From: Alkalihalobacillus trypoxylicola
GTDB lineage: Bacteria > Bacillota > Bacilli > Bacillales > Bacillaceae_D
Assembly: GCF_001590785.1 (NCBI RefSeq)
Contig: NZ_LTAO01000012.1
Location: 558,901 to 622,900 of the forward strand
DNA length: 64,000 nt
Reading direction: 5' to 3'
Shown here piece by piece: positions 30,539-40,830 of this stretch (position 1 is the stretch's first letter; the number at the start of each line of letters is the position of its first letter). The notes below the pieces were generated by a model that saw nothing but the letters and a program-made list of their open reading frames with translations, did no database searches and was not told the origin of the DNA. The translations under genes were made by a program, and so were the position numbers.

Positions 30539-31515
30539 AAGATTTATTATTTCAGCGTCATCGTCGTTTAAGATATAGTGAAGGAATTAGAAGTATGGTT
30601 CGGGAGACACAGCTTCAGGCGGAGGATTTTATTACTCCTATTTTCGTTGTAGAGGGTGAAAACATAAAAGAAGAAATTCCTTCCATGCCTAATGTTTATC
30701 ACTGGTCATTAGATCGCTTAGATGAGGAAATCGATGAAGTCGTATCATTGGGTATTCCTGCTGTTATTGTGTTTGGAGTTCCAAGCTCAAAAGATGAATG
30801 GGGAACATCTGCTTATGACGACGAAGGAATTGTACAAAAAGCGATTGCTCATATTAAAAAACGAGAGCCCAACCTAACGGTTATTGCCGATACATGCCTA
30901 TGTCAATTTACCGATCACGGGCACTGTGGAATCGTACAAAACGGCAAAGTATTAAATGATGAAACGCTCGATTTATTAGCGAAAACGGCTGTTTCACAGG
31001 CGAAAGCTGGAGCCGATATTGTCGCCCCATCTAATATGATGGACGGTTTTGTTGCGGCGATCCGTTTCGGCCTTGATGAAGCTGGTTTTGAAGATGTACC
31101 GATTATGTCATATGCTGTGAAATATGCTTCTGCATTTTATGGTCCGTTTCGTGATGCTGCCCATAGTACTCCACAATTTGGCGACCGAAAAACCTATCAG
31201 ATGGATCCTGCCAACCGTCTTGAAGCATTAAGAGAAGCGGAATCTGATATGGATGAGGGAGCTGACTTTTTAATTGTCAAACCGGCGCTTTCTTATTTAG
31301 ATGTGATACGTGAAGTGAAGGATTTTTCGGGATACCCTGTGGTTGCCTATAATGTAAGTGGTGAATATGCCATGATAAAGGCCGCTAGTCAAAATAATTG
31401 GGTCGATGAAAAATCAATTGTCCTAGAGAAGCTTACTAGTATGAAGCGTGCAGGAGCAGACATTATCTTAACGTACCATGCAAAAGATGCGGCAAGGTGG
31501 CTACTAAATCAGTAG
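30535..31515 (+). CDS. hemB: Delta-aminolevulinic acid dehydratase (porphobilinogen synthase)
   Basis: Joins two 5-aminolevulinates. 326 residues. It is a zinc-type enzyme: [14 protein letters not shown] supplies the three cysteines. The Schiff-base lysines lie in [14 protein letters not shown] and [15 protein letters not shown] 30535 has GAGGAGG upstream; reading further upstream in frame only crosses hemD. Confidence 0.95.
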   Translation: MKDLLFQRHRRLRYSEGIRSMVRETQLQAEDFITPIFVVEGENIKEEIPSMPNVYHWSLDRLDEEIDEVVSLGIPAVIVFGVPSSKDEWGTSAYDDEGIVQKAIAHIKKREPNLTVIADTCLCQFTDHGHCGIVQNGKVLNDETLDLLAKTAVSQAKAGADIVAPSNMMDGFVAAIRFGLDEAGFEDVPIMSYAVKYASAFYGPFRDAAHSTPQFGDRKTYQMDPANRLEALREAESDMDEGADFLIVKPALSYLDVIREVKDFSGYPVVAYNVSGEYAMIKAASQNNWVDEKSIVLEKLTSMKRAGADIILTYHAKDAARWLLNQ

Positions 31516-31530
31516 AAGGAGGAAATATCC

Positions 31531-32817
31531 ATGCGAAGTTTTGAAAAATCAACACAAGCCTTTAACAAAGCAAAGCCTTTAATGCCGGGTGGAGTTAACA
31601 GTCCAGTCCGTGCTTTTAAATCTGTCGATAGTAATCCAGTGTTTATGGAAAGTGGGAAAGGCGCTAAAATATATGACATTGATGGAAATGAATATATTGA
31701 TTATGTGCTTTCTTGGGGACCTTTAATTTTAGGTCATGCAGATGAGCAGGTGGTAGAAAAGTTAAAGATAGCTACTGAAAAAGGAACGAGCTTTGGTGCA
31801 CCAAGTGAGTTAGAAACGAAGCTAGCTGAGCTTGTCATCGAAAGAGTACCTTCGATTGAAGTCGTAAGAATGGTTAATTCAGGAACAGAAGCTACGATGA
31901 GTGCTCTACGTCTAGCAAGAGGGTATACCGGAAGAAATAAAATCTTGAAATTTGTTGGCTGCTATCATGGACATGGAGATTCTTTGTTGATTAAGGCTGG
32001 TTCAGGTGTTGCCACATTAGGTTTACCGGATAGTCCTGGTGTACCAGAAACAGTTGCGCAAAACACCCTAACTGTACCTTACAATGATATTGAAAGTGTC
32101 GAGTATGCTTTTGAAAAATTTGGCGATGATATTGCCGCTATTATTGTAGAGCCTGTTGCTGGAAACATGGGGGTCGTGCCACCATTACCAGGATTTTTAG
32201 AAAAGCTTAGATCCTTAACAAAAGATAATGGTAGCTTGCTCATTTTTGATGAAGTCATGACAGGTTTTCGAGTAGGATATGAATGTGCACAAGGAGAATT
32301 TGGTGTCACACCTGATCTAACATGCTTAGGAAAAGTAATAGGTGGAGGGTTACCTGTTGGTGCATATGGTGGCAAGCGAGAAATTATGGAGCAAATCGCG
32401 CCAAGTGGTCCTATATATCAAGCTGGTACACTTTCAGGAAATCCATTAGCTATGACGGCGGGGTATGAAACACTCTCTCAGCTAACACGTGAGGATTATC
32501 AACATTTTGATTACTTAGGAAAAAGATTAGAAAAAGGTTTACATGAAGCGGCAACCCGCCATGGAATTCCTCATCATATAAATCGAATCGGTTCTATGGT
32601 GGGTTTGTTTTTTACAGATAAAAAAGTAACTAATTTTGAAGAGGCACAAAGCTCCAATCTAGACTTCTTTTCACAATATTTTAAAGAAATGCTTAATCAA
32701 GGAGTTTCCATTCCACCTTCTCAATTTGAAGGAATGTTCTTATCAACAAAACATACGGAAAAAGATATTGATTTTACGATAGAAGCAGCAGATAGAGCAT
32801 TCGCCCAATTAAAATAA
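31531..32817 (+). CDS. hemL: Glutamate-1-semialdehyde 2,1-aminomutase
   Basis: PLP enzyme that forms 5-aminolevulinate, the second pathway step although last in the operon. 428 residues. PLP lysine about 268 in [26 protein letters not shown] holds the aspartate for the pyridine nitrogen. AGAAGGAGG precedes the start. A terminator follows, closing hemAXCDBL. Confidence 0.95.
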   Translation: MRSFEKSTQAFNKAKPLMPGGVNSPVRAFKSVDSNPVFMESGKGAKIYDIDGNEYIDYVLSWGPLILGHADEQVVEKLKIATEKGTSFGAPSELETKLAELVIERVPSIEVVRMVNSGTEATMSALRLARGYTGRNKILKFVGCYHGHGDSLLIKAGSGVATLGLPDSPGVPETVAQNTLTVPYNDIESVEYAFEKFGDDIAAIIVEPVAGNMGVVPPLPGFLEKLRSLTKDNGSLLIFDEVMTGFRVGYECAQGEFGVTPDLTCLGKVIGGGLPVGAYGGKREIMEQIAPSGPIYQAGTLSGNPLAMTAGYETLSQLTREDYQHFDYLGKRLEKGLHEAATRHGIPHHINRIGSMVGLFFTDKKVTNFEEAQSSNLDFFSQYFKEMLNQGVSIPPSQFEGMFLSTKHTEKDIDFTIEAADRAFAQLK

Positions 32818-32830
32818 ACAGTATGTAAAG

Positions 32831-32870
32831 AACATGTTATTCATTTACAAAATGAATGGCATGTTTTTTT
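32831..32870 (+). terminator. Terminator of the hem operon
   Basis: AACATG...CATGTT outer stem and ATTCATTT/AAATGAAT inner stem, followed by seven T. Confidence 0.88.
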
Positions 32871-33056
32871 ATTATGGAAAAGCAAGCTATTCCAATACTT
32901 ATTGAGCTTTTTTTTAATAATATGGCTTAATAGATTTGTTTTTTTAGGTAATGATTCATAAACGACTGTAACTTGTCATAAAGTGTTATTGTACTGATCA
33001 TGATTCGAGAGCTTAGCGCGGTATAGAAAGGTTAAAGAAAAAAGGAGGTCGTGACA

Positions 33057-34202
33057 ATGACACAAGAACACCCATCAAAACTATCTTTTTCTATTGAAGA
33101 ATCTGTGTGGTTGAATAAAGGGCAAGAGGTAAAAGAGATTCTTTCGATGTCTTTAGAGCCAGATATTGTAATCGAAGAAAAAAATCAGCATGTTTATATT
33201 AAGGGTGGATTGCAGTTAGTTGGTGAATATAAAGCAGTTAGTAAAGAAGAAAGTGATTTAAATCCAGAAGAATCATTAGAAGAACAGTTAACTTATAGGT
33301 CGGTTGAGGAAGTGGAAGTTGATGAAGAAGGTAAGGGAGAAATCAAGCATTTCTTTCCTATTGATGTAACCATCCCACTAAGTAGAATTCAAAATTTAGA
33401 TGATATTTTTGTAGACGTTGAAAATTTTGATTATGATTTACCAGAGAAAAGCTGCATCCAATTGACAGCAGATATTGGGATTAGTGGAATGTCAACGGTT
33501 CAGGATGCTCCAGTGAATACTACTATTGAAGAAGAGGCAGAAGAAGAAACAGAAGAAGAGACAGTAAGAGAAACAGAGGATGAAAAAAGCTTCTCCTTTG
33601 ATGCAAGAAAGGAAGCACAAACGATTGCTCCATTAAATGTAGTGAATACGGAACCACCACAAGAAATAGATCATAATCCTACTGAACCTTCCAATGATCT
33701 TTTACTGGAACCGAAGAATTCAGAAGAGGAAGAAACAGAAGTCAAAGGTCAGTATCAGCAAAACTTTGAAGAAGAGAAGCTATCAACCATTATTGATTCT
33801 ATAGAAGAGAAACAGAAAGAAGAACAAAGAAAACAGCCTTCAGCAAATATTAAGCAACCAGAGGAACAGGTAAATTCGAAAGTAGAGAGAGTAGAACAAA
33901 AGAAAGAATTAGAGCTTATGAGAACAGTCAGTGAGGAAATAGAGGAAGAAACTGAGGAAGAGACAGTTGAACATACACCTCAAAGAAAATCTGAAAATGC
34001 ATTGTATTTAACGAAGATGCTGACAAAAGGGGAGGAGAATTTTTCTCGCTGGAAAATGTGTATTATACAAGAGAATGAATCTTTAGATTCCATTGCAGAA
34101 CGTTATGAGATATCTACAACTCAGCTCGTCCGATTTAATCGATTAAAAGAAGAGAAGGTAGAAGAAGGTCAAATACTTTACATTCCAGTTACGAATCAAT
34201 AA
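33057..34202 (+). CDS. spoVID: Stage VI sporulation protein D (spore coat encasement)
   Basis: Coat morphogenetic protein needed for coat encasement of the forespore. 381 residues: a conserved N-terminal beta-rich region (LSFSIEESVWLNKGQEVKEI), a long acidic low-complexity middle rich in E, Q and T (about 155-310), and a C-terminal LysM domain (residues about 335-380, ENESLDSIAERYEISTTQL). ATG 33057 fits AGGAGG (33043-33048) better than GTG 33051. A mother-cell sigma-E promoter is expected upstream but I could not fix one. Confidence 0.9.
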   Translation: MTQEHPSKLSFSIEESVWLNKGQEVKEILSMSLEPDIVIEEKNQHVYIKGGLQLVGEYKAVSKEESDLNPEESLEEQLTYRSVEEVEVDEEGKGEIKHFFPIDVTIPLSRIQNLDDIFVDVENFDYDLPEKSCIQLTADIGISGMSTVQDAPVNTTIEEEAEEETEEETVRETEDEKSFSFDARKEAQTIAPLNVVNTEPPQEIDHNPTEPSNDLLLEPKNSEEEETEVKGQYQQNFEEEKLSTIIDSIEEKQKEEQRKQPSANIKQPEEQVNSKVERVEQKKELELMRTVSEEIEEETEEETVEHTPQRKSENALYLTKMLTKGEENFSRWKMCIIQENESLDSIAERYEISTTQLVRFNRLKEEKVEEGQILYIPVTNQ

Positions 34203-34216
34203 GAAGGAGTCTGTAT

Positions 34217-35143
34217 ATGGAATTGTTAGATTGGCTCAAGGATCAGTATAAATGGAAGGAAGCCAAATTTATCCATCAAGCATTAATTGAAAGTGATCAA
34301 GGATCTAAGAAAATTCACTTTTGGCTTAATAAAGATTTATTAGATTGGCATATTGAATGGCGTGACAAATGCAGTGTCACGCCATGTGTTATAGTGGATC
34401 GAATGATTCGAACGAAAGACCAAAAAGCCTTTATTGAATGGAAGGATGGTTGGATAACCGTACATGACCATGTTTCTGAGGGCTATCCAGAAAAAGGGCA
34501 TGAAGTAGAATGGGGAAGTCTTATAGGAGCCATGATTAAATATGGCCAGGAAACGAATTCTTCTCTACAGCCTATTCAGCGTACAAAAAATAAATATTCA
34601 CAATTAGAGCAGCTCCTACCCTTAATTTCTAGTGAGCAAAGAGGACTATTAAAAGATTACTTACAAGAAAAAAATTTCAGAATGAAAAAAAGCGAGCAAT
34701 TAACAGAGTTATGCGATCAATCACCGCCTTTGATCGATTGCTTCTATTCAGTTAATCAAGCGAAAAAAATACATGGTGTATTATTATGGAATGGAACCGT
34801 TGAACCACCTGAGCAAAGCTATCACGGGATACGTCATTTTTTAATGTATTGGTTAAAGGAGCATGGAGAAGATTCGTTTCATAGGCTACTAGAATCCATA
34901 TCAGATATGGGAGGGCTTAATGAAGAGCAAATGTACTTGTTGCTATCAGAATGCTTAAAGCCTTATGAAATGAATTTAGTGGTGGAAACCATACAAAGAA
35001 ACGAAAAAAGTGAACAGGATATTAAAAATGCTATTCATTATTCTTTGAGTGAATGGAAACATTCAAAAATTCTAGTTAACCTATTGAGTAAGTGGTTTGA
35101 TTCGAGAAAAAGGGGTTCAAAAGATGAAGCAAAAACAGGCTGA
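34217..35143 (+). CDS. Unknown protein between spoVID and ysxE
   Basis: 308 residues, cytoplasmic by composition, no signal peptide, no membrane span, no motif I recognise. The N-terminal third is rich in W (WLKDQYKWKEA, IEWRDKCSV, IEWKDGWITVHDH) and reads like beta strands; the rest is helical. It starts 14 bases after spoVID (AAGGAG site) and overlaps ysxE by 20 bases, so it belongs to the coat operon and is probably a spore protein. In B. subtilis, as I recall, ysxE directly follows spoVID, so this gene is an addition. Confidence 0.6.
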   Translation: MELLDWLKDQYKWKEAKFIHQALIESDQGSKKIHFWLNKDLLDWHIEWRDKCSVTPCVIVDRMIRTKDQKAFIEWKDGWITVHDHVSEGYPEKGHEVEWGSLIGAMIKYGQETNSSLQPIQRTKNKYSQLEQLLPLISSEQRGLLKDYLQEKNFRMKKSEQLTELCDQSPPLIDCFYSVNQAKKIHGVLLWNGTVEPPEQSYHGIRHFLMYWLKEHGEDSFHRLLESISDMGGLNEEQMYLLLSECLKPYEMNLVVETIQRNEKSEQDIKNAIHYSLSEWKHSKILVNLLSKWFDSRKRGSKDEAKTG

Positions 35144-36140
35144 TCAGCTATACACATCTATTTTATTTTATTATGATTTATATCCAGAGCATATTGAGGA
35201 TTTCGGTAAAATAAAAAGGGTGGAGTCCAATCATGGCGTCTTTGCCTTAAAGGAAACTCAGCTTACTCCTCTTCAAGCCGATGAATTTGTTCAAGCTATG
35301 AGAATGTTAACGAAGCATAATTATCAACAGGTAGTGCCGATAATTCCAACAAAATATGGTGAGTATGTCGTATCAACGAAAGAGCACAGTTATTATTTAA
35401 TGCCATGGGTGGAGCCTGTTGAATATCTAGGAAGGGAAACCCAGGAAGAAAAAATTGTTGCACAAATGGCCATTATCCATCGGCTTACTGTACAAACACA
35501 AAAAATATCAAAGGAAAAAATCGATAAATCCTATCAATCATTATTATCTCATTGGGAGCATAGAAGAATGGAATTATCTAGATTTACAGATAGATGTGAA
35601 GCGAAGACGTATATGTCTCCATTTGAACTATCGTTCGTTACCCATTCTTATATGCTAGACCAAATGGCCGAAAGGGCTCAATACCATTTAGAAAAGTGGT
35701 ATGAAGCTTGTTCTGAGAAAGAGAAATATCGAATTGCTCTTTGTCATAGTCGTTTAACACGCTCTCACTCTATATTTAATTTAGAAAATGAGCCATTATT
35801 AATTAATTTTGAAAGAGCAAGCTTAGATACTCCAGCTCGAGACATAGCTGGCTTCTGCCGGTTTAGTTTTCCTAAAGCGATGTGGTCAGAGGATGAAGTG
35901 ATGAAATGGTTTTATCGTTATGAAAGGCATCTTCCATTATTGGATGAAGAGAAGCATTTGATTTGTGCTTATTTGAATTTTCCTGAACCTATTGTCTTTG
36001 CGGTTGAATTTTATTTGAATCAAAGACGGAGTATTAGTGAAATAGAGCACGTACAAAGATTAGAAAAAAGATTGTTGGCTATGAGAAAAGTACAACGCTT
36101 AACTCAAAAATTAATTGTAGAACAAGATGAAGAACAATAG
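35124..36140 (+). CDS. ysxE: Spore coat protein YsxE (CotS-family kinase-like)
   Basis: 338 residues with the aminoglycoside-phosphotransferase-like fold of the CotS/YsxE coat proteins: N-lobe (VFALKETQLTP), hinge YYLMPWVEPVEY, C-lobe with LCHSRLTRSHSIFN in place of the catalytic loop and INFERASLDTPARDIAGF in place of the DFD loop. The catalytic HGD aspartate and the metal-binding DFD reading are not kept, so it is probably a pseudokinase. ATG 35124 follows AAAAAGGGG. The operon ends here in a terminator. Confidence 0.85.
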   Translation: MKQKQADQLYTSILFYYDLYPEHIEDFGKIKRVESNHGVFALKETQLTPLQADEFVQAMRMLTKHNYQQVVPIIPTKYGEYVVSTKEHSYYLMPWVEPVEYLGRETQEEKIVAQMAIIHRLTVQTQKISKEKIDKSYQSLLSHWEHRRMELSRFTDRCEAKTYMSPFELSFVTHSYMLDQMAERAQYHLEKWYEACSEKEKYRIALCHSRLTRSHSIFNLENEPLLINFERASLDTPARDIAGFCRFSFPKAMWSEDEVMKWFYRYERHLPLLDEEKHLICAYLNFPEPIVFAVEFYLNQRRSISEIEHVQRLEKRLLAMRKVQRLTQKLIVEQDEEQ

Positions 36141-36151
36141 CATACATGAAG

Positions 36152-36190
36152 CTTATCGAACCCAATCTAGGGTGTACGGTAAGTTTTTTT
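36152..36190 (+). terminator. Terminator of the spoVID operon
   Basis: CTTATCG..CCC pairs with GGG....CGGTAAG around a short loop, followed by seven T. Confidence 0.8.
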
Positions 36191-36235
36191 ATGTGTTCCG
36201 ATTAATCAATTTGAAAACCAAAATTAGGTGAGTGA

Positions 36236-36487
36236 ATTTCATCATTGCTTTATAAACGAATAAAACCGAATGTTTATTATAAAATATGTTTTAAATGTTT
36301 GTAATTTACTTCTTGATTGAAACGGTAGTAGTGACTCCAAAAGGATCAGCGCCATCTGAAGATCCACTCTGATGAAGCTGTTCGTAGTCAGAGTTAGCTG
36401 AAGACAAGCCCTTGGGAAAGCATCTACCTAAAGTGAAAATCAAAACCAAATCGTTCGGTTTTCACTAAAAGATAGAGATGATTAAAT
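36236..36487. repeat. Foldback intergenic repeat, family B, copy 1
   Basis: About 250 bases, closely matching 54370-54616. Inner inverted ends AAAACCGAATG (36262-36272) and CGTTCGGTTTT (36452-36462) differ by one base pair. Within lie nested complementary blocks: CGGTAGTAGTGACTCC against TTGGGAAAGCATCTACC, and CACTCTGA against GTCAGAGT. No coding frame of its own. Best read as a MITE-like or RNA-folding element. Confidence 0.75.
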
Positions 36488-36512
36488 GGGTTTAAGTGAT
36501 TCAAACAGACCA

Positions 36513-36710
36513 TTCATTATAAATATGTTTTAAACGTTTGCGAATTAACTTCTTGATTGAAACGGTAGGTAGTGACTCCCAAAGGATGAGCGCCGTCTGA
36601 AGATCCACTCTGATGAAGCTGTTCGTAGTCAGAGTTAGCTGAAGACAAGCCCTTGGGAAAGCATCTACCTAAAGTGGAAATCAAAAACCAAATCGTTCGG
36701 TTTTCATTAT
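36513..36710. repeat. Foldback intergenic repeat, family B, copy 2 (left end lost)
   Basis: Direct tandem neighbour of copy 1. It shares the body from ATATGTTTTAAACGTTTG through the right inverted end CGTTCGGTTTT (36694-36704), but the left AAAACCGAACG is replaced by CAAACAGACCATTC. The body is closer in places to copy 3 (GGTAGGTAGTGACTCCCAA). Confidence 0.75.
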
Positions 36711-37022
36711 AAAGGTACATAAAAGTATGGTCTCGATTAAATGAAAGAATTAATTTACTAGTTTGCATTGACATTAAATAAGAGTACAAATATAATTGGT
36801 TATATTAATAATAAGATAAATTAGTTTACTTAAATATTAACATAAAGAATATTTTTATTTTTTATAGGTTATGTAAGCGCTTATAATTAGAGTTTCTTTC
36901 ATCATATCATATAAATTTAACTTCTATTTATATATTTATTAAGAATTAATAGTGTGTTTTGTTTCAATGTTAAGAGGTTGTTAATCTGTTCATAAATTTT
37001 AAAAGAGTATTTTATTAATGGG
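36711..37022 (+). promoter_or_regulatory. Upstream region of the sugar ABC operon with a CcpA (cre) site
   Basis: Very AT-rich. ATGTAAGCGCTTATAA (36871-36886) matches the cre consensus WTGNAARCGNWWWCAW at 15 of 16 positions. TATAAT (36882-36887) overlaps its right half; the -35 would be a poor TTTTTA. If that is the promoter, the leader is about 135 bases. Catabolite repression of the operon is the natural reading. Confidence 0.6.
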
Positions 37023-37031
37023 GTGGATGGA

Positions 37032-39920
37032 ATGAATGGCTTTAATATGAAAAAGTATTCTATTTTGTTTAGTCTAATTTTTATGACTTTCTTTATAGCT
37101 AGCCCGGTCTTGGCAAATGATCCATTATCTGAAGCAGAAACGAATTCATCTATTTTTCAAAATCGCTATAGTAGCTATAAAGAAGAAAGACAGGTACCCG
37201 CTTATAATGGGGAAAAAATGATTTATGATGATGTAAAACAATTAAACGTTCAACCTGAGCATTTAGCAGAATTAAATGGCAACCAAACCATTTTTGTTGA
37301 ACGAAATCAAGATGTACATATCGAAGTGGAAGCCCCAGAGAATGCCCTTTATCAAATTGGTTTTCAATATATCATTGCCAATGATCACGTACTACCCACC
37401 CAACTAGAAATGAGAATTAATGATTCTCTCCCATTTTATGAGTTAGGCAATCTAACTTTTGAATCGAGATGGGGTACTCCTGAGGAAATTCCAATTGATA
37501 AATATGGTAATGAAATTGTTCCCCAACCTGAAAAATTAAAAGTTTCTCAATTAAAAATGATTAATGATTCTAGCTTTCGTTCATCAGAGCCTTTTCTTAT
37601 AGAGCTTGAGGAGGGTAAAAATACACTGTCTTTTCGCGTAACGGAAGGAAGTATGAATATTGAAGCTGTCATTCTTTCAGCAGAAGAAATGCTTAATGTG
37701 CACGAACCTCACGAAGTAAATGGGGATGAGTTGATGATTATTCAGGCGCAGGATATCGCCTATCGAAATGATTCATCAATCCGAGCTGGTGCTTCGTTTA
37801 ATAATGATTTAGTTCCTTACAATGCTAGTCGCCGAGTGTTGAATTACCTAGATGACCAATCATTCAAGAGACCAGGTCATCGAGTGACATATGAGTTTGA
37901 AGTAGAAGAAGAGGGATATTATTACCTCGGCATGGATTATCGACAAAATGTTAACGCTGATTTTCCTGTATTTTTTAATATTTATTTAAATGATCAAATT
38001 CCCTTTGCATCTTTCAAAAATTACCCAATACATTATCAAAATACATTTGCATTCAACTCTTTCATAGATTCAGAGACTCAAGAATCGATTCCTATCTATT
38101 TAGAAAAAGGGATTCACACACTTGGATTTGAGATAAGCTTAGCTCCTTTAAAAGAAACGATAGAGCATGTTGAACAGGTAATAAGGGATATACAAGCCCT
38201 TTCGCTTGAGCTGACGAACCTGGCTGGCCCAAATGCCGATCGTCATCGTGATATTGATGTTGAACAATTTATTCCCGGTGTAACGAATCAATTAGTTTCT
38301 TGGGCTGATGAATTAGGAGAGAGATATGAAGCCTTGTTGATTTTTTCAGAATCATCTTCTGAAATTGGTGCTTTTGCTGCTTTAACAATTGCTGAATCAC
38401 AATTAAGAAGCTTAGCAGATGAGATAGACAAGTTAATTGTTCGTAAAGGAGAGCTAGCTACTGGAGCTAATTCTATAACCTCTCAGCTATCTAATTTACT
38501 GCAGGAAACAAATGATAATGGAGTAGCCATTAATCAATTTTTTATTTATCAAGACCCTGCTGATATACCATCAAGCAAAGGTTTCATATCAAAGCAATTT
38601 GCTAACGTAGAAAGACTTTTTCGCTCTTTTGGGGACCAAGATTATGAAGTGAACAATCGAAACCCCGAGCATTTACAGGTGTGGATTAATCGTCCAAGAC
38701 AATACATTGAAATTATCCAGCAACTGATAGATGAACAATTTACTCCTGAAACAGGAATTGAAGTAGATATTTCCTTAATGCCTGATCAAAATAAACTAAT
38801 TTTAGCGAATGCAGCTGGAGAAGCTCCAGATGTAGCGGTAGGTGTAAATTATGCTCTTCCTTTTGAAATTGCTATAAGGGGAGCCTTGAAGGATTTAACT
38901 GAATATCAGGATTTTCCAGAGGTGAAAAACAGATTTCCAGAAGGCTTACATGTACCAGCAACCATCGATCAAAGCATTTATGCCTTACCTGATACGATGA
39001 ATTTCTGGGTGATGTTTTACCGAAAAGATATTTTAGAGTCAATGGGTCTGCCTATTCCAAATACATTAGATGAAATAAGGACGTTTCTGCCCGAATTACA
39101 AACGAGGGGAATGAACTTCTTTTATCCGACAGCAGGTATGCCTGGTCTTAAAATATTTGCTGGTACGATGCCGATCATTTATCAAAATGGGGGTCAATTT
39201 TATGGAGAAACGATTCATCGGACTACCTTAAATGAAAACGCTTCAATTGAAGGGATGAGAGAATTAACGGAATTATTTACGATTTATAATATTCCTTATG
39301 ATGTTCCAAGCTTTTATCAACAATTTAAAGATGGGACTTTGCCAATCGGGATCTCAGATTATTTTATGTATAACTTAATTTTAAATGCAGCACCAGAGAT
39401 TGCTAATTCATGGGATATAACCTTAATGCCCGGAATTGAAAATGAAGAAGGTGAAATCGAAAGATGGTCTGCGGGTGGTGCTGAAAGTAATATTATTTTC
39501 GATGATTCAGATAAATCTGATCAGGCTTGGGAATTTTTGAAATGGTGGACGAGTACAGAAGTACAAGTGACATTCGGTAACGTACTACAAACAACCTACG
39601 GTGAAGAATATATTTGGAATACGGCTAATATAGAAGCCTATGAGAATTTACCATGGATTACGAGCCATAAGGAAGTAATTTTGGCACAAACACAATGGGT
39701 AACTGAAGTACCGCGGGTTCCAGGTAGTTATATGTTAGAAAGGGAAGTAAGTAACGCCTATAACTCTGTTATTTTAGATGGCAACAATTTGCGTACGGCT
39801 ATTGATTTAGCAAGTAAACGAGTAAATCGAGAAACCTTAAGAAAATTAGAGGAATTTGGTTTTATAACAGATGGGCAAATCAATGAACCATATACAAATC
39901 CAGAATTTATAACCGAGTAA
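37032..39920 (+). CDS. Large secreted solute-binding protein with N-terminal beta-domains
   Basis: 962 residues, more than twice the usual size of a sugar-binding protein. A classical signal peptide ends at ASPVLAND and there is no lipobox, so it is either released or held by other means. Residues about 30-380 hold two beta-rich, carbohydrate-binding-module-like units (VEAPENALYQIGFQYI and VEEEGYYYLGMDYRQ occupy matching places). A helical linker follows, then from about 535 an extracellular solute-binding domain of family 1 type (QVWINRPRQYIEIIQQLIDE, MNFWVMFYRKDILESMGLP, AWEFLKWWTS). First gene of the operon and 12 bases before a permease pair. The sugar is unknown. Confidence 0.75.
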   Translation: MNGFNMKKYSILFSLIFMTFFIASPVLANDPLSEAETNSSIFQNRYSSYKEERQVPAYNGEKMIYDDVKQLNVQPEHLAELNGNQTIFVERNQDVHIEVEAPENALYQIGFQYIIANDHVLPTQLEMRINDSLPFYELGNLTFESRWGTPEEIPIDKYGNEIVPQPEKLKVSQLKMINDSSFRSSEPFLIELEEGKNTLSFRVTEGSMNIEAVILSAEEMLNVHEPHEVNGDELMIIQAQDIAYRNDSSIRAGASFNNDLVPYNASRRVLNYLDDQSFKRPGHRVTYEFEVEEEGYYYLGMDYRQNVNADFPVFFNIYLNDQIPFASFKNYPIHYQNTFAFNSFIDSETQESIPIYLEKGIHTLGFEISLAPLKETIEHVEQVIRDIQALSLELTNLAGPNADRHRDIDVEQFIPGVTNQLVSWADELGERYEALLIFSESSSEIGAFAALTIAESQLRSLADEIDKLIVRKGELATGANSITSQLSNLLQETNDNGVAINQFFIYQDPADIPSSKGFISKQFANVERLFRSFGDQDYEVNNRNPEHLQVWINRPRQYIEIIQQLIDEQFTPETGIEVDISLMPDQNKLILANAAGEAPDVAVGVNYALPFEIAIRGALKDLTEYQDFPEVKNRFPEGLHVPATIDQSIYALPDTMNFWVMFYRKDILESMGLPIPNTLDEIRTFLPELQTRGMNFFYPTAGMPGLKIFAGTMPIIYQNGGQFYGETIHRTTLNENASIEGMRELTELFTIYNIPYDVPSFYQQFKDGTLPIGISDYFMYNLILNAAPEIANSWDITLMPGIENEEGEIERWSAGGAESNIIFDDSDKSDQAWEFLKWWTSTEVQVTFGNVLQTTYGEEYIWNTANIEAYENLPWITSHKEVILAQTQWVTEVPRVPGSYMLEREVSNAYNSVILDGNNLRTAIDLASKRVNRETLRKLEEFGFITDGQINEPYTNPEFITE

Positions 39921-39932
39921 GGGTGGAGTGAC

Positions 39933-40814
39933 ATGAATAAAGGTCGAAATAACCCGTATCTCTTTTTGCTACCGTATATTTTATTATTTATATTATTTAT
40001 TATCATTCCAATTATAATGGCTATCTTTCTATCTTTTACCAACTTTAATACAATTGAAGCGCCTGATTTTACTGGAATGATGAATTATATCAATCTACTA
40101 ACGCAAGATGAGATATTTATGCAATATGTACTACCTAATACTGTGTTATTTGCTTTACTTGTCGGGCCGGGGGGCTATGTCTTAGCCTTCTTTCTCGCCT
40201 GGTGTTTAGCGCAACTTACTAAAGTTCCACGAACGATTTTAGCTCTTGTTTTCTATTCGCCTTCTATGACCTCTGGGGTGGCGATGGCTGTTGTATGGAC
40301 AATTATTTTTAGTGGTAATCAATCTGGCTATATGAATAGTGTTCTTATGAGATTAGGAATCATTACAGAGCCCATTATTTATTTACAAGATACACGTTTT
40401 ATTCTACTCATCATGATTGTAGTTGCACTTTGGAGTAGTATGGGAGTTGGTTTTTTGGCGATGCTAGCAGGAGTGTTAAATGTGGATAAATCACTCTACG
40501 AAGCTGGCTCTATAGATGGGATTCGAAATAGATTTCAAGAATTAATTTATATTACGATTCCATCGATGAAGCCACAGATGCTATTTGGAGCTGTTATGGC
40601 TATCGTTAATACATTTGCAACAGGGGCGATAGGAGTAGAGTTGACAGGCTCTAATCCAACGCCTAATTATGCCGGACAATTAATCGTTAACCATATTGAA
40701 GATTATGGTTTTATCCGATTTGAAATGGGATATGCGGCTGCATTATCTGTTGTCCTATTAGGAATTATTTATTTATTTTCATATATTGCCAAAAAATTAT
40801 TTAGTGACTCATGA
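39933..40814 (+). CDS. Carbohydrate ABC transporter permease (MalF-type), first pair
   Basis: 293 residues, six membrane spans, with the EAA coupling loop [20 protein letters not shown]. It follows the large binding protein at once and pairs with the next gene. No ATPase gene is in the operon, so a shared MsmX-type ATPase encoded elsewhere is likely, as is usual for bacillar CUT1 importers. Confidence 0.85.
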   Translation: MNKGRNNPYLFLLPYILLFILFIIIPIIMAIFLSFTNFNTIEAPDFTGMMNYINLLTQDEIFMQYVLPNTVLFALLVGPGGYVLAFFLAWCLAQLTKVPRTILALVFYSPSMTSGVAMAVVWTIIFSGNQSGYMNSVLMRLGIITEPIIYLQDTRFILLIMIVVALWSSMGVGFLAMLAGVLNVDKSLYEAGSIDGIRNRFQELIYITIPSMKPQMLFGAVMAIVNTFATGAIGVELTGSNPTPNYAGQLIVNHIEDYGFIRFEMGYAAALSVVLLGIIYLFSYIAKKLFSDS

Positions 40815-40830
40815 AGAAAGGAGAGATGAC

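Noticed and set aside
36517-36789. Minus-strand frame in repeat copy 2, with a similar one at 54446-54649
   Set aside because: Both come from the repeat sequence itself (shared residues FLI-TLGRCFPKGLSSANSDY). The frame is broken in copy 1, so it is a by-product of a conserved nucleotide sequence, not a gene.
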